DNA of 64,000 bases, taken from the NCBI RefSeq assembly GCF_009807035.1, contig NZ_WUBI01000005.1, positions 175,624 through 239,623 of the forward strand, written 5' to 3'. Below the pieces are notes generated by a model. That model saw only the letters and a list, made by a program, of their open reading frames with translations. It did no database searches and was not told where the DNA came from. The translations under genes were made by a program, and so were the position numbers. Positions 61,649-64,000 of this stretch are shown here, one piece after another (position 1 is the first letter of the stretch; the number at the start of each line of letters is the position of its first letter). This DNA comes from Paenibacillus dendrobii (GTDB lineage Bacteria > Bacillota > Bacilli > Paenibacillales > Paenibacillaceae).

Positions 61649-62605
61649 CTACACGTTTGATGCGGTTCTTAATTCCTCCACAGGTTCTTTTCCAAGCTGC
61701 CATACCCTGACACTCAGATAGCAAAGTACGCCGAACAGCGAAGAAATCAGCAAATTATGGAGCAGAGCCGCAAAAATATAGACTTCAGGCTTGCTTAATG
61801 TATACACGATTCCTGCCCCGCTGAACACTTGCATCAGGCACAGAATCGCCGCTGCAATTCCCAGACCCGCAAGCTCGCGGCTGCCTCTATGGAGCTTGTA
61901 AGCAAAGTAGGCCATAACCACGACCGCGATAAACAGCAGAAGTGCAGCCAGACGGTGTATGAAGGCAACGGCTACGCTGCCGGTCAGTTCCGGGATCAGC
62001 TTGCCGTTGCAAAGCGGCCAACCCGAACAGCCTCCCGCCGAGCTGGTATGGCTTACATAAGCACCTACATAGACCACGATATACGAATAGATAGTAACCA
62101 TCCAGACAAAGTTGCGGAAAGCAAAGCTTACCGGAGCATGCTCCTTCTTGACAGCCAAGTTCCGATCCTTGTCCATTTTCCGTGCTCCAAGCGCCAGCAT
62201 CAAAGAACTGGCAAAAGCGATCAAAGAGAACCCGAAGTGAAACGCAAGCACGGCTGAAGACTGGTCATATATGACAGCCATGGCACCCATTAAAGCCTGT
62301 ACAAGCACAAATATAAGCGTCAGTACAGAATACGTACGCAAGTCCCTGCGGTTTTTGGCGAACAGCCAGAAAGCCACGACGACGGCTACCGCCGTCAGCC
62401 CCGCCATGCCGCTGACCAAGCGGTGGGAATATTCGATTAACGAAGCAATGGTATGTGCTGGAACAAACTGCCCTCGGCACAAAGGCCATTCATGGCCGCA
62501 GCCGAGACCCGAATCGGTCTTGGTTACGACAGTCCCGCCGAACGTCGCGAAGAACATCACAACAAAGGTCAGGTAGCTGAGCCATTTCAATTGTTTGGTA
62601 TTCAA
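61649..62605 (-). CDS. ctaA: heme A synthase
   Basis: A 318-residue membrane enzyme oxidising haem O to haem A for cytochrome aa3. About eight helices with conserved haem-ligand His residues (SHRLVSG, AFHFGF, FIHRLAA, LLHNLL) and Cys pairs in the external loops (CGHEWPLC and CSGWPLC). TTG start at 62605 behind AGGTGAGAG. Matches CtaA of Bacillus in length. No ctaB is next to it in this window. Confidence 0.92.
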   Translation of the reverse strand: MNTKQLKWLSYLTFVVMFFATFGGTVVTKTDSGLGCGHEWPLCRGQFVPAHTIASLIEYSHRLVSGMAGLTAVAVVVAFWLFAKNRRDLRTYSVLTLIFVLVQALMGAMAVIYDQSSAVLAFHFGFSLIAFASSLMLALGARKMDKDRNLAVKKEHAPVSFAFRNFVWMVTIYSYIVVYVGAYVSHTSSAGGCSGWPLCNGKLIPELTGSVAVAFIHRLAALLLFIAVVVMAYFAYKLHRGSRELAGLGIAAAILCLMQVFSGAGIVYTLSKPEVYIFAALLHNLLISSLFGVLCYLSVRVWQLGKEPVEELRTASNV

Positions 62606-62767
62606 ATTTCTCTCACCTGCAGCTCAAATTAAAAACGCTCCATCCGTTCTGAAGCGCTTCGTATATTTACCAATCTCATCTATTATACCTGATAAAGGGC
62701 ACGGGAATATACCCACTTTGTGACAAATTGCCAAGAAACCGCATTCTTTTTGCAAAAAAGACAAGAA

Positions 62768-62797
62768 CACCGCTCTAATCCGGCCAGAGCGGTGCAC
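62768..62797 (-). terminator. intrinsic terminator of thioredoxin-like gene
   Basis: On the minus strand CACCGCTCT pairs with AGAGCGGTG around GGCCGGATT. A T run follows after a gap of about eight bases. Confidence 0.65.
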
Positions 62798-62803
62798 ATT
62801 TCA

Positions 62804-63151
62804 TTAATATTTGTGGATGGTTCTGTACACATCCAGAGCCTGTTGCAAAAAGCCTTCAATTTCCTCGCGCGACTTACGCAGCTTGTTGACCAGGCGCACG
62901 AGCTCCCGGCCGTCGGAAAAGGCGACAAAGCTTGGAATCCCGAGAATATTCAGCTCCTGGCTGACATCCCCTACCTTGTCTACGTCTACTTCCACAAGGG
63001 TCATGTCATTGGCGAACTTTGTTTCGACATCCGGCATAAACGGATCCATAAATTTACAATCTCCGCACCAATCGGCTTTGAAAATGGCGACAGTTAAACG
63101 CGGCGATTGAATCGCAACTTGAAATTCAGCTTTTGAAGTGATCTTTTGCAT
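62804..63151 (-). CDS. thioredoxin family protein
   Basis: A 115-residue thioredoxin-fold protein with active site WCGDC (C29, C32) instead of the WCGPC of TrxA, cis-Pro in GIPSFVAF. The WCGDC form is found in YtpP/BdbA-like cytosolic thioredoxins of Firmicutes, some of which reduce bacillithiol mixed disulfides. No signal peptide, so cytoplasmic. AGAAAGGACTG before ATG. Confidence 0.85.
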   Translation of the reverse strand: MQKITSKAEFQVAIQSPRLTVAIFKADWCGDCKFMDPFMPDVETKFANDMTLVEVDVDKVGDVSQELNILGIPSFVAFSDGRELVRLVNKLRKSREEIEGFLQQALDVYRTIHKY

Positions 63152-63280
63152 CTATAATCAGTCCTTTCTGAACATTTCTTGTCCAATTCTTTCTTTAGTG
63201 AATCAAAATACAGAGTGGAAGTCAAATTTTTGAGCCATACTGTAACTAAGCTCATTTCACACGGAAAGGAAGATCCGTCC

Positions 63281-64000
63281 ATGGCGGAGAAGGAGGAAGA
63301 CCGTTCTACATTCCAGGGTGTTGTCCGTCTCGCAATGACGCTGCCACAAACAGCAGCTGAAGCGGTCAAAGGAAAATATGCCTGCTGGAAGGCATCTCAG
63401 CTTCTGACCAAGGAACGCAGGCCGTTCGGCTGGAAGGAATCGGCTGCGCACAGTATTCGCGATCAGCTGGAGCGGCTGCTGAGTGACCGCAGCCGTATAC
63501 GTGACAGCGCATTTGGCAAGGAGGAGGCTGCAGCGCCACTGTTGCCGGAGGATCGGGATATCGTACAAAGGATACGTATATCAGCACTTGAAGCGAACCG
63601 GAGCAATATCACGCGTACAGAAGCTTATTATGAATGCTACCTGGAATTTCCGGAGCTGCATTGGGCTTTTCTCGCTCATATGGTTTCCCGAAACGCAGGC
63701 TGGAATATGACTGATTTGAAAGGCGGTCTGCTGTCCGACGTAGTTGCCGATCAGTTTCGTGAGGATATGTATCAAATGCTGGAGCGAAGCAATGCCCTGA
63801 TTTTTCTGGACGCTTATCCGCAGCTTCTTCTCTACATGCACAGCCGAAAGCTTGGGAGAAGCCTGTTTCATCTTCTGCCTGAGTTTCGTGTTTCCGCTTT
63901 TATGCGCCCCTTCTGGGAAAGGTTCTGGATTGAGCGCGACAGTGCGCTGCTCGCGGTCGGTCTCATTATCAACGAGCAAAACTATATTGAGGGCAGGGTG
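63281..64000 (+). CDS. DUF2515 (YppC-like) protein, 3' end outside window
   Basis: An open frame of 240 codons that continues past the window edge. The segment NITRTEAYYECYLEFPELHW with HMVSRNAGWNMTDLKGG after it is typical of the DUF2515/YppC family of Bacillaceae (shown split to keep it short). GGAAAGGAAG precedes the ATG at 63281. Function unknown. Divergent from the thioredoxin-like gene, so its promoter is in the 129-bp gap before it. Confidence 0.8.
   Translation, partial: MAEKEEDRSTFQGVVRLAMTLPQTAAEAVKGKYACWKASQLLTKERRPFGWKESAAHSIRDQLERLLSDRSRIRDSAFGKEEAAAPLLPEDRDIVQRIRISALEANRSNITRTEAYYECYLEFPELHWAFLAHMVSRNAGWNMTDLKGGLLSDVVADQFREDMYQMLERSNALIFLDAYPQLLLYMHSRKLGRSLFHLLPEFRVSAFMRPFWERFWIERDSALLAVGLIINEQNYIEGRV

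Overview
The window looks like chromosomal DNA of a spore-forming Bacillota, most probably Paenibacillus or a close relative. Supporting signs are strong AGGAGG-type ribosome binding sites, frequent TTG/GTG starts, sporulation genes (a YjcZ-type peptide, Sda, two YheC/YheD ATP-grasp proteins, a CotSA-like glycosyltransferase), Bacillus-type dnaB-dnaI and ecsAB, and three typical Firmicute riboswitches (TPP, c-di-AMP, SAM). I see no rRNA, tRNA, CRISPR array, transposase, integrase or phage module. It reads as core genome with a few accessory spots.

Left end (1-4.9 kb): the first 2370 bases, on the minus strand, are one uninterrupted reading frame that starts at a TTG codon and runs off the window. 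It encodes a highly repetitive protein with about 64 ten-residue repeats and an exact 120-bp tandem duplication. It is followed upstream by a glycosyltransferase and a divergent YheC/YheD protein, which suggests a surface or spore-coat locus. 4.9-8.1 kb: an ECF transporter for thiamine or its pyrimidine precursor (ykoEDC type) behind a TPP riboswitch. 8.3-16.5 kb: phosphatidylserine decarboxylase, an SDR, a phosphotransferase, an AraC regulator, a MocR-type regulator that lacks its PLP lysine and is divergent from a PNPOx-like protein, an aminotransferase and a 40-residue YjcZ peptide.

16.5-28.5 kb: ecsAB, a DEAD-box helicase, an SDR, cheX, a LysR regulator, a PHP-type histidinol phosphatase, an EamA exporter, an acetyltransferase, a Tat-exported phosphoesterase, an aldehyde dehydrogenase and a potassium channel. 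28.6-33 kb: sdhCAB and a divergent LysR gene. 33-36.8 kb: a Ktr potassium importer plus a cation/proton antiporter behind a c-di-AMP riboswitch. 37-41.5 kb: a CPBP membrane protease overlapping uvrC tail to tail, then 3.7 tandem copies of a 110-bp hairpin-forming repeat between uvrC and trxA.

41.5-57.3 kb: a small membrane peptide, dnaI/dnaB, a secreted hydrolase and a group resembling the yui/yum/yut region of Bacillus subtilis: yuiB, hemQ, ndh, yumC, sda (with DnaA boxes), a HesB-type protein, mqnE, yutJ, yuzB and yutI. This group joins respiration, menaquinone, haem and Fe-S cluster supply. 57.5-60.5 kb: a methionine transporter (metNIQ) behind a SAM riboswitch. 60.6-64 kb: a HEPN-domain protein, ctaA, a thioredoxin-like protein and a DUF2515/YppC-type gene cut by the window end.

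Most coding calls rest on clear family motifs. Start codons were moved inward wherever a ribosome binding site clearly favoured an internal start.
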